Of a DNA stretch of 64,000 bases, positions 45,019 through 57,346 are shown in pieces. The first letter of the stretch is position 1, and each line of letters opens with the position of its first letter. Source of the stretch: Clusia tigrina. Taxonomy: Eukaryota > Arthropoda > Insecta > Diptera > Clusiidae. Both the position numbers and the translations under genes were made by a program. Under the pieces are notes generated by a model. That model saw nothing but the letters and a program-made list of their open reading frames with translations, had not been told where the DNA came from and did no database searches. The stretch is from positions 46,838,925 to 46,902,924 of the forward strand of contig OV050031.1 in the NCBI GenBank assembly GCA_920105625.2. The letters are read 5' to 3'.

Positions 45019-45605
45019 TGTTACGAAATTGCCCTCTTGACAATTCCTCTATTACAAAATTGCCCTCCTGACAATTTCTCTAACTCTCTGTACTCGGACT
45101 CGTACCACTGGATTGTATAGTAATCAAACAATCGCTGGTTAAATTAAAATAATTAGGTTTATTTAATTATTGCTATTTACACATTTAATATTAGGCTTAA
45201 AGTTTACTTAGTTATTATTTGCACTTTATTTCACACACCATTAGTCACTTTATTTACTAATGAATTTCATCACTTTACACAATTACAAATACTGCTGCTT
45301 TGATTATAATGCTAGATGCACACACTGTTACGGTCTCTGATGTACTGCCTTCGAATTTGAACAGTCTTGTCGCTTTTATAGCTTTCGAAAGGTTGGAGTA
45401 GATAATTCTACGCCATTTTCGTATTTTCTAGAATTTTCGATCCATTTCGATAGAAGTCGAGAATATTCTTTTTGATATTACCGACAGATGGTTCTTGAAT
45501 AAGCTTTTATTCGAATAGTTCGCATCTTGACTCACAGGGGGCACTCATTCTCCAGATGGGATCCTAAAAGTATGCAATCCCTTTTCACTGAGCTATCACG
45601 TTTCA
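45019..45605 (-). repeat. Gypsy-C LTR, minus orientation (587 bp, full)
   Basis: Plus-strand ends TGTTACGAAATTGCC and CTATCACGTTTCA, so the sense LTR is TGAAACGTGATAG...TTTCGTAACA. Same length as the copy at 57739-58325. The sense strand contains a TATA-like CTATAAAAGCGACAAG. Confidence 0.88.
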
Positions 45606-45616
45606 CTGCCCTCCGC
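45606..45616 (-). other. Gypsy-C polypurine tract
   Basis: Minus strand GCGGAGGGCAG, directly between the integrase stop and the LTR; the same tract is at 57728-57738 on the plus strand. Confidence 0.7.
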
Positions 45617-47137
45617 TTAAACTTGTTCGTCCCAAACAGGGATAGTACTGCAACCTTTATAAGGAGATAGCCTCTCTAAATGAACGACTTTCATTTTGCT
45701 CCTGGCATTTCTCGCCAACTGGATGCAGTATACTACATCGTTGAGCCGCTTTATCACCTTATAAGGGCCTTCCCAGTGTGTTTGCAGTTTTGGCGATAAT
45801 CCCTTTTTCCTTTGCGGATTATGAAGCATAACTAGCTGCCCTTCCTGAAATCCCTTGGAGTTTGCTCGTAGATCATAGCTGGCTTTCATTTTATCACTCA
45901 TCAGTTGTGTGCGCTTTCTGATGGTTCCATGAATTTCATTCAGTTGTCTTCGTTTGTCAGCTACATAACTGCTACATGAAACTTCCGTAGATGAGTAGGC
46001 ACCGAATTTCAGATCTGCAGGTAATCTTATGTCACAACCGAAAATAGCCTTAGCTGGTGTTGTAGATGCTGTGTCGTGAGTTGTCGATCGGTATGCCATT
46101 AAGAAGAGGGGTATGTGTTGGCCCCAATCTTTCTGGTTTCTGTCCACAACTTTCCTTAGGTGTTCCTCAAGCGTACGATTAATTCTTTCAACCATTCCAT
46201 CGGATTGTGGGTGCAAAGGGGTTGTACGAGTTTTGCGTATGCCCATCAATTCATTCATTTCGCTGAATATTGTTGACTCGAAATTTCTGCCTTGATCCGA
46301 GTGCAACTCGAGGGGAGCTCCGAATCTGCAGACCCAATTATTGATAAATGCATCTGCAACGGTCTTAGCTTCTTGATCGGGAATGGAGTATACTTCTGGC
46401 CATTTACTAAAATAGTCGATTATGACGAGAACATATTTGTTGCCGGAATCACTAATTGGAAACGGACCTGCTATGTCCATTGCTATACGCTCAAATGGCG
46501 CTCCCACGTTGTATAAATGCATCTTCCCCTGACTGCGACGGCTCGGTCCCTTGGCAGCTGTACACTTTTCACAAGCACTAATCCAGACAACTACCGATTG
46601 CTGGCAACCAACCCAATAAAATCGTGTTTTAATTTTCTCGACTGTTTTTGTTATTCCCAAATGCCCTCCGCTTGGCCCACTATGGTATTCCTTGAGAATT
46701 TCGCTTATTCTTGCCTTGGGTACCACAATCAAGTTCTTCGTGGTTTTTCCATATTCGCTCTCCCACAGGCGGAATAGGCATCCATCTTGCAGCTTTAAGC
46801 TATTCCATTGACCCCAATATGCTTTAGTTATGGGACTTTCAGTCGAGATTTTGTTCCAATCAGGCCGTTTTCCTTCATTCTTACTTGATACGATTTTTGC
46901 CAAATCTGGGTCATTTCGTTGTTCTTCTTTTATCTTTTCTGCTGTCCATTCATCGTCTGGTAAAACAGCCATTAAGCGCACATCGACTACTCCTTCTTTC
47001 CCTTCAGCTTTAGAACAGTGCTTACATTCCATACTGCAAGGACGTCGTGATAGTGCATCAGCATTCCCGTGGTTTCCGCCTCTGCGATGTTCTATTGTGA
47101 AATCGTAGCTTTAGAGTCTCTCAATCCATCTCGCAAC
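45617..47137 (-). pseudogene. Gypsy-C integrase (471-residue open part)
   Basis: Carboxyl-terminal part of pol. It opens with the RNase H end (RRGGNHGNADALSRRP at about 47080-47040, behind a TAA at 47111-47113). Then MECKHCSKAEG at 47032, the zinc-binding block (HSGPSGGHLGITKTVEKI, CEKCTAAKG), and the core with MDIAGPFPISD (first D), LHSDQGRNFES (second D) and GMVERINRTLEEHL (E). The end carries LSPKLQTHWEGPYKVIKRL, a chromodomain-like GPY/F module, and VVHLERLSPYKGC. All catalytic residues are present. It lies in the same frame as the polymerase upstream. Confidence 0.88.
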
Positions 47138-48025
47138 CTAACTTTCGGGATTTTTGAACTGTAATAGCCAGCGCAGAGCAGCGTGATCCGTTCTCAACAA
47201 GAACTTTTGTCCATACAAGTACTTGTTAAAGTGCTTCACGCACTGCATAACCGCCAAAAGTTCTCTCCGTGTTACACAGTAACTTCGCTCTGCCTTTGAT
47301 AAGATCTTGCTGAAGTAGGCTATTACTTTTTCATGTCCGTCAATAACTTGCGACAGGACACCTCCTATCCCGAATCTACTTGCATCTGTATCCAAAATAA
47401 ATTTTTCGCCAGGTATTGGATACGCAAGGATCGGAGCTGTACACAATAGCTCTTTCAATCTGTTGAATGCCTTCTCCTGTTCGCTTTTCCACTCAAAAGG
47501 ACAATTTTTCCTCGTTAATGCATGCAGACTACCAGTCACGTCTGCAAAGCCTGGAACAAAGCGTCTGTAATAGGTGCAAAGACCCAAGAAGCTGCGTAGC
47601 TCATGCAAACTAGTTGGTCTTGGCCACTCCCTTACTGAGTCTATCTTATCTGGATCTGTGTGTATTCCTTCAGGTGTGACTTTATGTCCAAGGTACTTGA
47701 CTTCTTTCTTGAAGAACGAGGATTTCTTTGCGCTCAGCTTCAACCCTGAAGCTCCTAATCGCATCAATACTTCTTCCAAATTCTTCAAGTGGTCCTCGAA
47801 GTCCTTTCCCATAACGATGATGTCATCTAGGTACACCAGACACGTTTTCCAGTGGAGACCCTTTTGCACATGTTACATTAGGCGTTCAAATGTAGCTGGA
47901 GCATTACACAGTCCGAATGGCATCACCAAAAATTGCCATAGTCCATCACCGGCGCTGAATGCTGTATTTTCCTTGTCTTGGTCGTCTACTGCCACTTGCC
48001 AATATCCGCTTTGTAAATCCAGCGT
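47138..48025 (-). pseudogene. Gypsy-C reverse transcriptase and RNase H, 5'-truncated
   Basis: From the junction at 48025: [34 protein letters not shown], stop TAA (47870-47872), then HWKTCLVYLDDIIVMG with YLDD as catalytic box, ELRSFLGLCTYYRRFVPGF, and RNase H FILDTDASRFGIGGVLSQ, YCVTRRELLAVMQCVKHF, LLRTDHAALRWLL. A second stop is at 47138-47140. Only three stops and no frameshift separate 48025 from the integrase end, so the copy died recently. Confidence 0.87.
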
Positions 48026-48026
48026 T

Positions 48027-48488
48027 GAGAACCAAAGAGGATAGAAGCTTCTAGAAACTACGAGAATAGCGTGGAAGTTTCTACTCCAACCTTCGAAAAC
48101 TATAAAAGCGACAAGACTGTTCAAAGTCGAAGACAGTAGATCAGAGACCGTAAAAGTGTGTACATCTAGCATTATAATCAAAGCAGCAGTATTTGTAATT
48201 GTGCAAAGTGATGAAATTCATTATTAAATAAAGTGATGAAATTACTTATTAAATAAAGTGACTAATGGTTTGTGAAATAAAGTGCAAATAATAGCTAAGT
48301 AAACTTTAAGCCTAATATTAAATGTGTAAATAGCAATAATTAAATAAAGCTAATTATTTTAATTTAACCAGCGATTGTTTGATTACTACACAATCCAGTG
48401 GTACGAGTCCGAGTACAGAGAGTTAGAGAAATTGTCAGGAGGGCAGTTTTGTAACAGAGTAAATTGTCAAGAGGGCATTTTCCTAACA
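48027..48488 (+). repeat. Gypsy-C LTR, plus orientation, 5'-truncated
   Basis: Corresponds to about position 157 to the end of the 587-bp LTR, beginning AGAGGATAGAAGCTTCTAG. It carries a local duplication of about 25 bp (GTGATGAAATT...AATAAA twice near 48210-48260). It ends CCTAACA. Confidence 0.82.
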
Positions 48489-48949
48489 ATATTAATGCAA
48501 AGTTAGTTTCTTTATACATTCCATAACTGAAGCAATATTTAACTAAATGGAGTCAACTTATTTAATTAAAAGTTTCTTGCAAGACTATAGTATTAGAATT
48601 ATACAATATTATAGTATTGCTTGCATACACGGCGGTTAGCGATTCATTAAATTGTATGAATTTTGACAAGGTGTTGAGTAATTCAATGTAGATAAGATTT
48701 TGTACGCTACATGGTATTTGTTATAATTTAGCTAATTGGGTGTTTGTGAAATGAATTCTCAATAATAATAAACAAAATAACGTAACTATATATACTATCA
48801 AATTTATTTAGATGCAAATTAGTATTTAAAATAATACTGAAATCATGGTTGAATGGAGACACGCGTTCGCAGGAGTATTATAAATGGATTTTCATCCACA
48901 AAAACCCAGATAATTCATATATTTAATTACTGCTTTCTGCTTTGGTATT

Positions 48950-49652
48950 TCATAATTTGACTATTACATTTGTTACCAACACCCCTAACTATGATGCAGT
49001 GTGGTGGCCGCGGCTAGCTCGCAGCAACGGTCGTGGTCCTTAACCCGCCACATTGCATCGGGTGGGGCAACACTACAAAACAAAACCTCCAACTCACCAT
49101 TTTTTTTCCTTTCCGCCGGGCATCCTCCTCCTCGACGACAAGCGAGCCCGCCCTATACTTTCCGCTCTAGCCTATCATACTACACATAACTAAACATTAT
49201 ACTTTATAACTTAAATAAATAGCATATACTTACAGCTATTTATTTTTTTTGTATTTGTATCTCTGCCTGATGAGGCGAGCGGCAGCTTCCTTTTCCCGAC
49301 TTCTATTTGCACCCAATAACGAATGCTCACAAAATTCTGCCTCTTTAGTTTTCTTTTTTTAAACAACAAAAAAACGAATTTAAAATCGTCTCCTCGATAT
49401 TTTTTTCTCTGACTTTTTGATTAATTCCACCTTTTATGGCACAAACATAATTTCACTTATAGGAAATATTTCACTTTGGTTGCAGGTCTGCAGTTTAACT
49501 GTTACGAGGCGCACTATATATATTTTTTTAAATTTAAGTTTCAAATTAACTTTCCTTCTCACAATACAATTCCCGCTACCGGACTCATCCGACAAAAAAT
49601 TCAAAACTGCACAGATACCGTTTTTTCCCTACCACCGCCTTATTATTATTAT
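48950..49652. repeat. Unidentified repeat with a GC-rich core
   Basis: Present twice (also 51830-52522) through the segmental duplication. The core at 48985-49170 is much richer in G and C than its surroundings (GTGGCCGCGGCTAGCTCGCAG...CGACGACAAGCGAGCCC). On the minus strand a short open stretch near 49340-49250 ends RQRYKYKKNK and stop, preceded by LLGANRSREKEAAARLI; it could be an exon or element remnant, but I recognise no family. Confidence 0.4.
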
Positions 49653-50066
49653 TGAAACGTAATAGCTCAGTGAAAACTTTTACTTTTAGGATCCCATCTG
49701 GAGAATGAGTGCCCCCTGTGAGTCAAGATGCGAACTATTCGTATAAAAGCTTATTCAAGAACCATCTGTCGGTAATATCAAAAAGAATATTCTAGACTTC
49801 TGTCGAAGAGGATAGAAGCTTCTAGAAAATACGAGAATAGCGTGGAAGTTTCTACCTCAACCATTCGAAAACTATAAAAGCGACAATACTGTTCAAAGTC
49901 GAATGCAGTAGATCAGAGACCGTAACAGTGTGTACAGCTAGCATTATAATTAAAGCAGCAGTATTTGTAATTGTGTAAAGTGATGAAATTCATTAGTAAA
50001 TAAAGTGACTAATGGTTTGTGAAATAAAGTGCAAATAATAACTAAGTAAACTTTAAGCCTAATATT
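49653..50066 (+). repeat. Gypsy-C LTR fragment, 3'-truncated (unit 1)
   Basis: Begins TGAAACGTAATAGCTCAGTG, matches the first ~430 bases of the Gypsy-C LTR with small deletions, and stops at CCTAATATT where the CR1-like LINE begins. Confidence 0.85.
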
Positions 50067-51448
50067 TATTTATTTATTTTGTTTTTTATTTATCTCTACA
50101 AATTGATCTTAGGACATTAAGGTAATAACCTTTTTAAGCTGTCCGACATGAAGTATATATATATTTTCAATAATTAACTTAACTGGAACAATTCATTCCA
50201 AGGTAAAATGAAATATAAATTATAAAAGAAATTGATTTACACAAATAAAATTATAAAGTTTTAAAATTATAAAATTATATAAGTGGATGATTTAAACAAT
50301 TAAAATAAAATATTGTTAAACGTACTCTCCCTTCTTTAAATATGAAATTAAAAAATATAACAACAAAACAATAAACAAAAAGATAAATACAGATCACAAT
50401 TTATGAACAAAGCAATACAGATTTCCCAGAAATTCACCGCGCCCGAAAGTAGCCCTCAAGTTCATTCCTGAACTGTACAGTGTTGCCAATACTTCGCAGC
50501 CGTACAGGAAGTGAGTTCCAGAGTCTTACTGCATACACGAAAAACTGACGATCAGACATAAGAGACGAGTGCTTGCACGGGACAAGTTGGTTACAACGAC
50601 AGGAACGTGTGAACCTGAGACATCTAAACAAATATGGAGTTTCCCGGGTGTAAATAATCTTGTGAAGAAAGATGGGGTGAAATATTGCGTTGACCACAGT
50701 GAACGCAGCATACCGTAAACTTTGCCAACCGTGGCAGCAACGTGGTTACTCCATGTTAGAGTGCCATCAAATATAACTCCCAGGTTTTTAGCCGTGTTTA
50801 CACGTTCAATCACAGACCCATTCATTATAATACTGGGTAGTATTGTGGTATCAAAGTGTTTCTTGTAAGTCACTAAACATTTTGACTTAGCAGGATTAAG
50901 GCAAAGCCCATTTTTCTTTGCCCAGTTATAAACATTAAATAAGTCATTATTAATTTGAGTGACACAATTAATAATTTCGTCCCTTTTACAGCTTATGTAA
51001 AGTTGGACGTCATCAGCATACAGATGAATATCACAATCATGCAATGCAGTTGGTAGATCATTTATATATATACAAAAAAGAAGAGGCCCCAATATGCACC
51101 CCTGAGGTACACCTCGCACTACCGACAAGAAATCCGATGCCTCATCATCACACTGACTGGGTTGGTAAACCGCTTGGGTTCTATCTGTAAGGTATGATTC
51201 TATCAATTTCACTGCGCCGGATGAGAAATTGTACATTCTCAGAAGCTTCGTACATAAAATATTGTGGTCAACACAGTCAAATGCCTTTGAATGGTCCAAT
51301 AATACCAAGAAATGCACCCTATTTAAGTCAAGTGATGCGCGAATATTCTTCACTACATCAGTCAGAGCCGTTATGCACCTCCTCCTTGGCATGAATCCAG
51401 ACTGTCGTTCCGTTATAATGTTATTGTCTGCTAAATACTTTTTTAATT
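50067..51448 (-). pseudogene. CR1-like LINE, 3' part (unit 1)
   Basis: Minus-strand reverse transcriptase and carboxyl end. Open from 51392 to 50526: CITALTDVVKNIRASLDLNR, LLDHSKAFDCVDHNIL, GVPQGCILGPLLFCIYINDL, HLYADDVQLYI (catalytic YADD). The carboxyl end continues in another frame at 50697-50434 (PYLFRCLRFTRSCRCNQLVP, FVYAVRLWNSLPVRLRS). The 3' tail reads AAATAAATAAAT rather than pure poly(A). Truncated at 51448 by the duplication breakpoint. CR1/L2-type assignment follows from the FDCVDHNIL and YINDLP style. Confidence 0.85.
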
Positions 51449-51467
51449 AGAATTATACAATACGTAG

Positions 51468-54318
51468 ATTAGAATTATACAATATTATAGTATTGCTTGC
51501 ATACACGGCGGTTAGCGATTCATTAAATTGTATGAATTTTGACAAGGTGTTGAGTAATTCAATGTAGATAAGATTTTGTACGCTACATGGTATTTGTTAT
51601 AATTTAGCTAATTGGGTGTTTGTGAAATGAATTCTCAATAATAATAAACAAAATAACGTAACTATATAAACTATCAAATTTATTTAGATGCAAATTAGTA
51701 TTTAAAATAATACTGAAATCATTGTTGAATGGAGACACGCGTTCGCAGGAGTATTATAAATGGATTTTCATCCACAAAAACCCAGATAATTCATATATTT
51801 AATTACTGCTTTCTGCTTTGGTATTTCATAATTTGACTATTACATTTGTTACCAACACCCCTAACTATGATGCAGTGGTGGCCGCGGCTAGCTCGCAGCA
51901 ACGGTCGTGGTCCTTAACCCGCCACATTGCATCGGGTGGGGCAACACTACAAAACAAAACCTCCAACTCACCATTTTTTTCCTTTCCGCCGGGCATCCTC
52001 CTCCTCGACGACAAGCGAGCCCGCCCTATACTTTCCGCTCTAGCCTAACATACTACACATAACTAAACATTATACTTTATAACTTAAATAAATAGCATAT
52101 ACTTACAGCTATTTATTTTTTTTGTATTTGTATCTCTGCCTGATGAGGCGAGCGGCAGCTTCCTTTTCCCGACTTCTATTTGCACCCAATAACGAATGTT
52201 CACAAAATTCTGCCTCTTTAGTTTTCTTTTTTTAAACAACAAAAAAACGAATTTAAAATCGTCTCCTCGATATTTTTTTCTCTGACTTTTTGATTAATTC
52301 CACCTTTTATAGCACAAACATAATTTCACTTATAGGAAATATTTCACTTTGGTTGCAGGTCTGCAGTTTAACTGTTACGAGGCGCACTATATATTTTTTA
52401 AATTTAAGTTTCAAATTAACTTTCCTTCTCACAATACAATTCCCGCTACCGGACTCATCCGACAAAAAATTCAAAACTGCACAGATACCGTTTTTTCCCT
52501 ACCACCGCCTTATTATTATTATTGAAACGTAATAGCTCAGTGAAAACTTTTACTTTTAGGATCCCATCTGGAGAATGAGTGCCCCCTGTGAGTCAAGATG
52601 CGAACTATTCGTATAAAAGCTTATTCAAGAACCATCTGTCGGTAATATCAAAAAGAATATTCTAGACTTCTGTCGAAGAGGATAGAAGCTTCTAGAAAAT
52701 ACGAGAATAGCGTGGAAGTTTCTACCTCAACCATTCGAAAACTATAAAAGCGACAAGACTGTTCAAAGTCGAATGCAGTAGATCAGAGACCGTAACAGTG
52801 TGTACAGCTAGCATTATAATTAAAGCAGCAGTATTTGTAATTGTGTAAAGTGATGAAATTCATTAGTAAATAAAGTGACTAATGGTTTGTGAAATAAAGT
52901 GCAAATAATAACTAAGTAAACTTTAAGCCTAATATTTATTTATTTATTTTGTTTTTTATTTATCTCTACAAATTGATCTTAGGACATTAAGGTAATAACC
53001 TTTTTAAGCTGTCCGACATGAAGTATATATATATTTTCAATAATTAACTTAACTGGAACAATTCATTCCAAGGTAAAATGAAATATAAATTATAAAAGAA
53101 ATTGATTTACACAAATAAAATTATAAAGTTTTAAAATTATAAAATTATATAAGTGGATGATTTAAACAATTAAAATAAAATATTGTTAAACGTACTCTCC
53201 CTTCTTTAAATATGAAATTAAAAAATATAACAACAAAACAATAAACAAAAAGATAAATACAGATCACAATTTATGAACAAAGCAATACAGATTTCCCAGA
53301 AATTCACCGCGCCCGAAAGTAGCCCTCAAGTTCATTCCTGAACTGTACAGTGTTGCCAATACTTCGCAGCCGTACAGGAAGTGAGTTCCAGAGTCTTACT
53401 GCATACACGAAAAACTGACGATCAGACATAAGAGACGAGTGCTTGCACGGGACAAGTTGGTTACAACGACAGGAACGTGTGAACCTGAGACATCTAAACA
53501 AATATGGAGTTTCCCGGGTGTAAATAATCTTGTGAAGAAAGATGGGGTGAAATATTGCGTTGACCACAGTGAACGCAGCATACCGTAAACTTTGCCAACC
53601 GTGGCAGCAACGTGGTTACTCCATGTTAGAGTACCATCAAATATAACTCCCAGGTTTTTAGCCGTGTTTACACGTTCAATCACAGACCCATTCATTATAA
53701 TACTGGGTAGTATTGTGGTATCATAGTGTTTCTTGTAAGTCACTAAACATTTTGACTTAGCAGGATTAAGGCAAAGCCCGTTTTTCTTTGCCCAGTTATA
53801 AACATTAAATAAGTCATTATTAATTTGAGTGACACAATTAATAATTTCGTCCCTTTTACAGCTTATGTAAAGTTGGACGTCATCAGCATACAGATGAATA
53901 TCACAATCATGCAATGCAGTCGGTAGATCATTTATATATATACAAAAAAGAAGAGGCCCCAACATGGACCCCTGAAGTACACCTCGCACTACCGACAAGA
54001 AATCCGATGCCTCATCATCACACTGACTGGGTTGGTAAACCGCTTGGGTTCTATCTGTAAGGTATGATTCTATCAATTTCACTGCGCCGGATGAGAAATT
54101 GTACATTCTCAGAAGCTTCGTACATAAAATATTGTGGTCAACACAGTCAAATGCCTTTGAATGGTCCAATAATACCAAAAAAGGCACCCTATTTAAGTCA
54201 AGGGATGCGCGAATATTCTCCACTACATCAGTCAGAGCCGCTATGCAGCTCCTCCTTGGCATGAATCCAGACTGTCGTTCCGTTATAATGTTATTGTCTG
54301 CTAAATACTTTTTTAATT
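51468..54318. repeat. Segmental tandem duplication, unit 2
   Basis: 2851-bp second copy of 48592-51448. Here the LINE is not cut at the end but continues past 54318, so unit 2 is the ancestral context and unit 1 the duplicate. Between the units lie 19 bases (51449-51467), AGAATTATACAATACGTAG, whose first 14 copy the start of the unit. Confidence 0.92.
52523..52936 (+). repeat. Gypsy-C LTR fragment, 3'-truncated (unit 2)
   Basis: Same fragment as 49653-50066, nearly identical. Confidence 0.85.
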
Positions 54319-55860
54319 GTTTCGCCATTACTAGTTCAAATACCTTGGACAGGTATGGTAAAATTGCTATTGGTCTATAATCGTTATCAGACTTTAGGGT
54401 TGGAATAATTTTCCCTATCTTCCAACAATTAGGGAAAGTTGATGTCGTTATAACAGTATTAAAAATATGAGTTATGACTGGCAGCAGCTTAGGAAGTACG
54501 GCCTAAACAAAAACAGGGTGAATCTCATCAGTACCACAAGCATTTGACTTTATACCCAGAAAGCACTCCAATACATCTGACTCGTCAACACCAGAAAACC
54601 CAAACATAATATCAGAGGACACAGAACTACAACAGTTTGCATAAGCATTCTTTTGCACTGCTTCAATTGGAAGATTGACAAATTTCCTATTTAAATCATT
54701 TAGGTCCATGTTAATGTTCCCAAAAGTGGCAATATTCCCTATACCTATGCTGCGAATATGTCTCCATGTTTCTTTACTGGTTACTGCACTGCTAAATGTT
54801 TTTCCGAAGTGGGAGTATTTAGCGCCTTTGACATCTTTCGTAACCTGCCTTCTAAGATTTCTGTAAGTTTCATATAGAAGAGGTAGCTTATATCGCTTCC
54901 ATCGTCTGTATGCAGTGTAACGTATGTTAATTAAATTCTTGATTTTATTAGTAAACCAAGGCTGCTCTTTATGCTTAACGGTGCGCACTTTCTTTGGGAC
55001 AAACTCATCAAAAAGACATTTAATATTAGATTGTAGATATTCCACTTTGTCATTTACTGAGGGCATAAAATATATCAAGTTCCATTGTACAGTGTCAAGT
55101 TTAGAACACAAATGTTGGTAGTCAATATTTTTAAAATCTCGGTATCTCAAAACTTTGGTTGTCATATTAAGTGTAAAATCAAGCGTCAGAAAAATAAGGT
55201 CATGTTTTAAAAAACAGGGAGTAGGGAGTTGTTCGTAAATTTTAATCTTCTTCAAATCATCAATAAAATACACGTCCAACAGCGAACTGTTTGTCCCCGT
55301 AAAATGTGTCAGTGATGTTGTATTAGCGGAAACCAAGCCCAATGCCATTATTTCCGTGACCAGTCCGCTCTCAACTAGAATATTGCTATTGAAGTCTCCT
55401 GCAATATCAATACTTTGAAAGTCCAAAGAAATTGCCCGAATGTGATCTATCAGTGATTGTATGTCAATTGTACGATTAGGTCTGTAGACACAGCCCACAA
55501 GAAGTCTTTCAACTCCATTGTCAGCACTTAAAAACAAATACTCAATCTGACCTTCAGAAACTGATTTGCTATGGACTTTGCACGCAATACCATCCCTCAC
55601 AAAAATTGCCACCCCGCCGGCATGAGTCACTCTATCCACACGAAACAATCTGTATCCATTGACACCAAATAAACTACTCTGCATTGATGGCATGTACCAT
55701 GTTTCAGACACACAAACAAAATCAACGCCAGAACCCTCAAATAGATATTTGCAAATTTTTATTCCCATTTGTAATCTACCAAGAATACGAATAAGGTTAT
55801 AATTACTATCTCTGGAACCCACTGATAGGTTAATTAGACCATTCGGAACGACTGTAGCTA
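52937..55860 (-). pseudogene. CR1-like LINE, ORF2 almost complete (unit 2 and beyond)
   Basis: ORF2 from the ATG at 55822. Endonuclease: FVCVSETWYMPS, RVDRVTHAGGVAIFVRDG, VYRPNRT, IAGDFNSNI, SSLLDVYFID, LKHDLIFLTLDF. Then the linker, a TAG at 54503-54505, and in the same frame the reverse transcriptase: AIAILPYLSKVFELVMAKQL, NNIITERQSGFMPR, DHSKAFDCVDHNIL, GVLQGSMLGPLLF, YADDVQLY. The open frame ends at 53396 with the carboxyl part in another frame (53567-53304). Both copies share this last break, so it predates the duplication. No ORF1 was recognised upstream. The 5' end is near 55860. Confidence 0.87.
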
Positions 55861-56107
55861 CAATGAGTTAGCAATGAGAGTATACGATCATATACTCTCC
55901 TTAATATTAATTTGGCAACACATATAGTTTGGTTACGATCTGAACTTAAGAGCAACCCGCAAGAGCATTTAAAAAGGTACAATAAATTCTGCAACTGTGA
56001 ACAATAATAACTTACTTAAGTATACATACTCATATATAGTATCCACAACAAAAAATATAAAAAAGTGTAACATTATAATATAAAAACAGTAATTTAAAAT
56101 CAAATGG
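55861..56107. other. AT-rich stretch between LINE and Gypsy-C deletion copy
   Basis: No coding or repeat structure recognised; it may include the LINE 5' UTR or Gypsy-C leader. Confidence 0.4.
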
Positions 56108-56352
56108 TTGAATATAGGCTCAGAAGAGAAAACATCAAATATAACAATTGTCATGAAAGACATATCATTCCTCTCCACGAAAAAGACCGCTCACCTGCTG
56201 CAAAGAATCTATACGCGTTGCTCTCGCATTCTCAGCACACTTCACGTGTACCAGACCCCGCAAAGTAAATACTGCGAACAAGTGCTTTTGCTTTTTCAAG
56301 CGGATTGCCGCTCGCATTATTTCGTAATTCAGCTTTTTAGGCCGAAGAGAGG

Positions 56353-57184
56353 ATGCAGCAACGATTACAACAACATGCTCAAATACTTGATGCTATTATG
56401 CAGAAGCACTTCCAGCAATACGATGAGGATATACACCAGCGATTACAACTACATGCTCCAGCAGTCAAAGACGATGTCAAGGAACAGTTACAGCAGAGTG
56501 AAACGCGATTTACTCAACTAGCGGAACAGAACTCACAGCAGAAGAATGAAATGTCCGAGATGGCTCAGGAAGGTTTATGAGGTTTGGACACGACAGGAGT
56601 CGTTAGAAGGATTTGTGGAACAAAAATCCAATGCGAAAGAGGAAAAGCAGAACGAAATTCAAGCTACCGCTAGCACAAATGGTTGGAGTAATCGGGAAGT
56701 ACTGGCACCGTTGGCTATGTCATTGAAAGGTGCTGATGTACTGCCGACCATCGCAGAGGGTGAGAGAGACTGTTATGAAAACGTGATGAATGCCATTCAG
56801 GGGAGTGGTGAGTCTCTACAACAGGATGTGGCGGAGGTGGAGCGGTTCTCCCATCTTGCCTGTCCAGGCGAGATTGCTGAGAGAAGTATGATGGATACTT
56901 TCGTATGTGGTATTCTCGATGTAGAAATGGACTGTTCAGTGATAACAAATCTAAAAGCTACTAGTATGGACACAGTGTCTGGCGTTTTACCGTTGGAGAT
57001 CGTGGCCGTGGTGTTCCAGCCAGTATGCAGAGCCTGTCAGATGCAAGTTGAAAGTGGACAGGGTTGCATGGGGAAGTGCCTTGCCTGCGGTGAGGTTGGA
57101 TACGCGGCTCGTAGTTGTCGGACAAAACGGAAACGTTCTCCATCAGACTCGCATGTGGGACCGCAAAGACAGGGAATTGGATGA
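56353..57184 (+). pseudogene. Gypsy-C gag remnant
   Basis: Opens MQQRLQQHAQILDAIMQKHF, a glutamine-rich coiled coil, with the frame changing near 56560. The second part (56546-57184) carries a capsid-like stretch (NREVLAPLAMSLKGADVLP) and ends with CLACGEVGYAARSC, a zinc knuckle in which the expected histidine is replaced, followed by the basic RTKRKRSPSD. Confidence 0.75.
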
Positions 57185-57346
57185 TGTTGTCAAGCTGTCG
57201 ACAAACTAAATGGAGTCAGTCTCCCACAACATGCAGCCCCAGTAACCTCGTTTCTCAGATCCCACGGAAAGTCAGCGGCCTAATTGCTGACAGTGTGGTA
57301 AGCGAGGAGAAGTAGTAGATAAGAAGACGAAGAATGGACTAAAGAG

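Larger units (their letters stand above)
45019..48488 (-). mobile_element. Gypsy-C composite with both LTR 3' ends facing outward
   Basis: Ty3/Gypsy family. The left part is a normal minus-strand 3' half: full 587-bp LTR (45019-45605), purine tract, integrase, RNase H and reverse transcriptase back to about 48025. There it is joined to a plus-oriented, 5'-truncated LTR of the same family (48027-48488). Gag, protease and the true 5' LTR are missing. Both outer ends are the LTR terminus TTTCGTAACA type (TTTTCCTAACA on the right), and ATAT occurs directly outside each end (45015-45018, 48489-48492). Either an aberrant integration or a later rearrangement produced it. Confidence 0.75.
48592..51448. 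repeat. Segmental tandem duplication, unit 1
   Basis: 2857 bp that recur at 51468-54318 with only a few differences. Starts ATTAGAATTATACAATATTA and ends CTAAATACTTTTTTAATT. It contains an unidentified GC-rich piece (48950-49650), a 3'-truncated Gypsy-C LTR (49653-50066) and the 3' part of a CR1-like LINE (50067-51448), which is cut off exactly at the unit's end. Confidence 0.92.
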
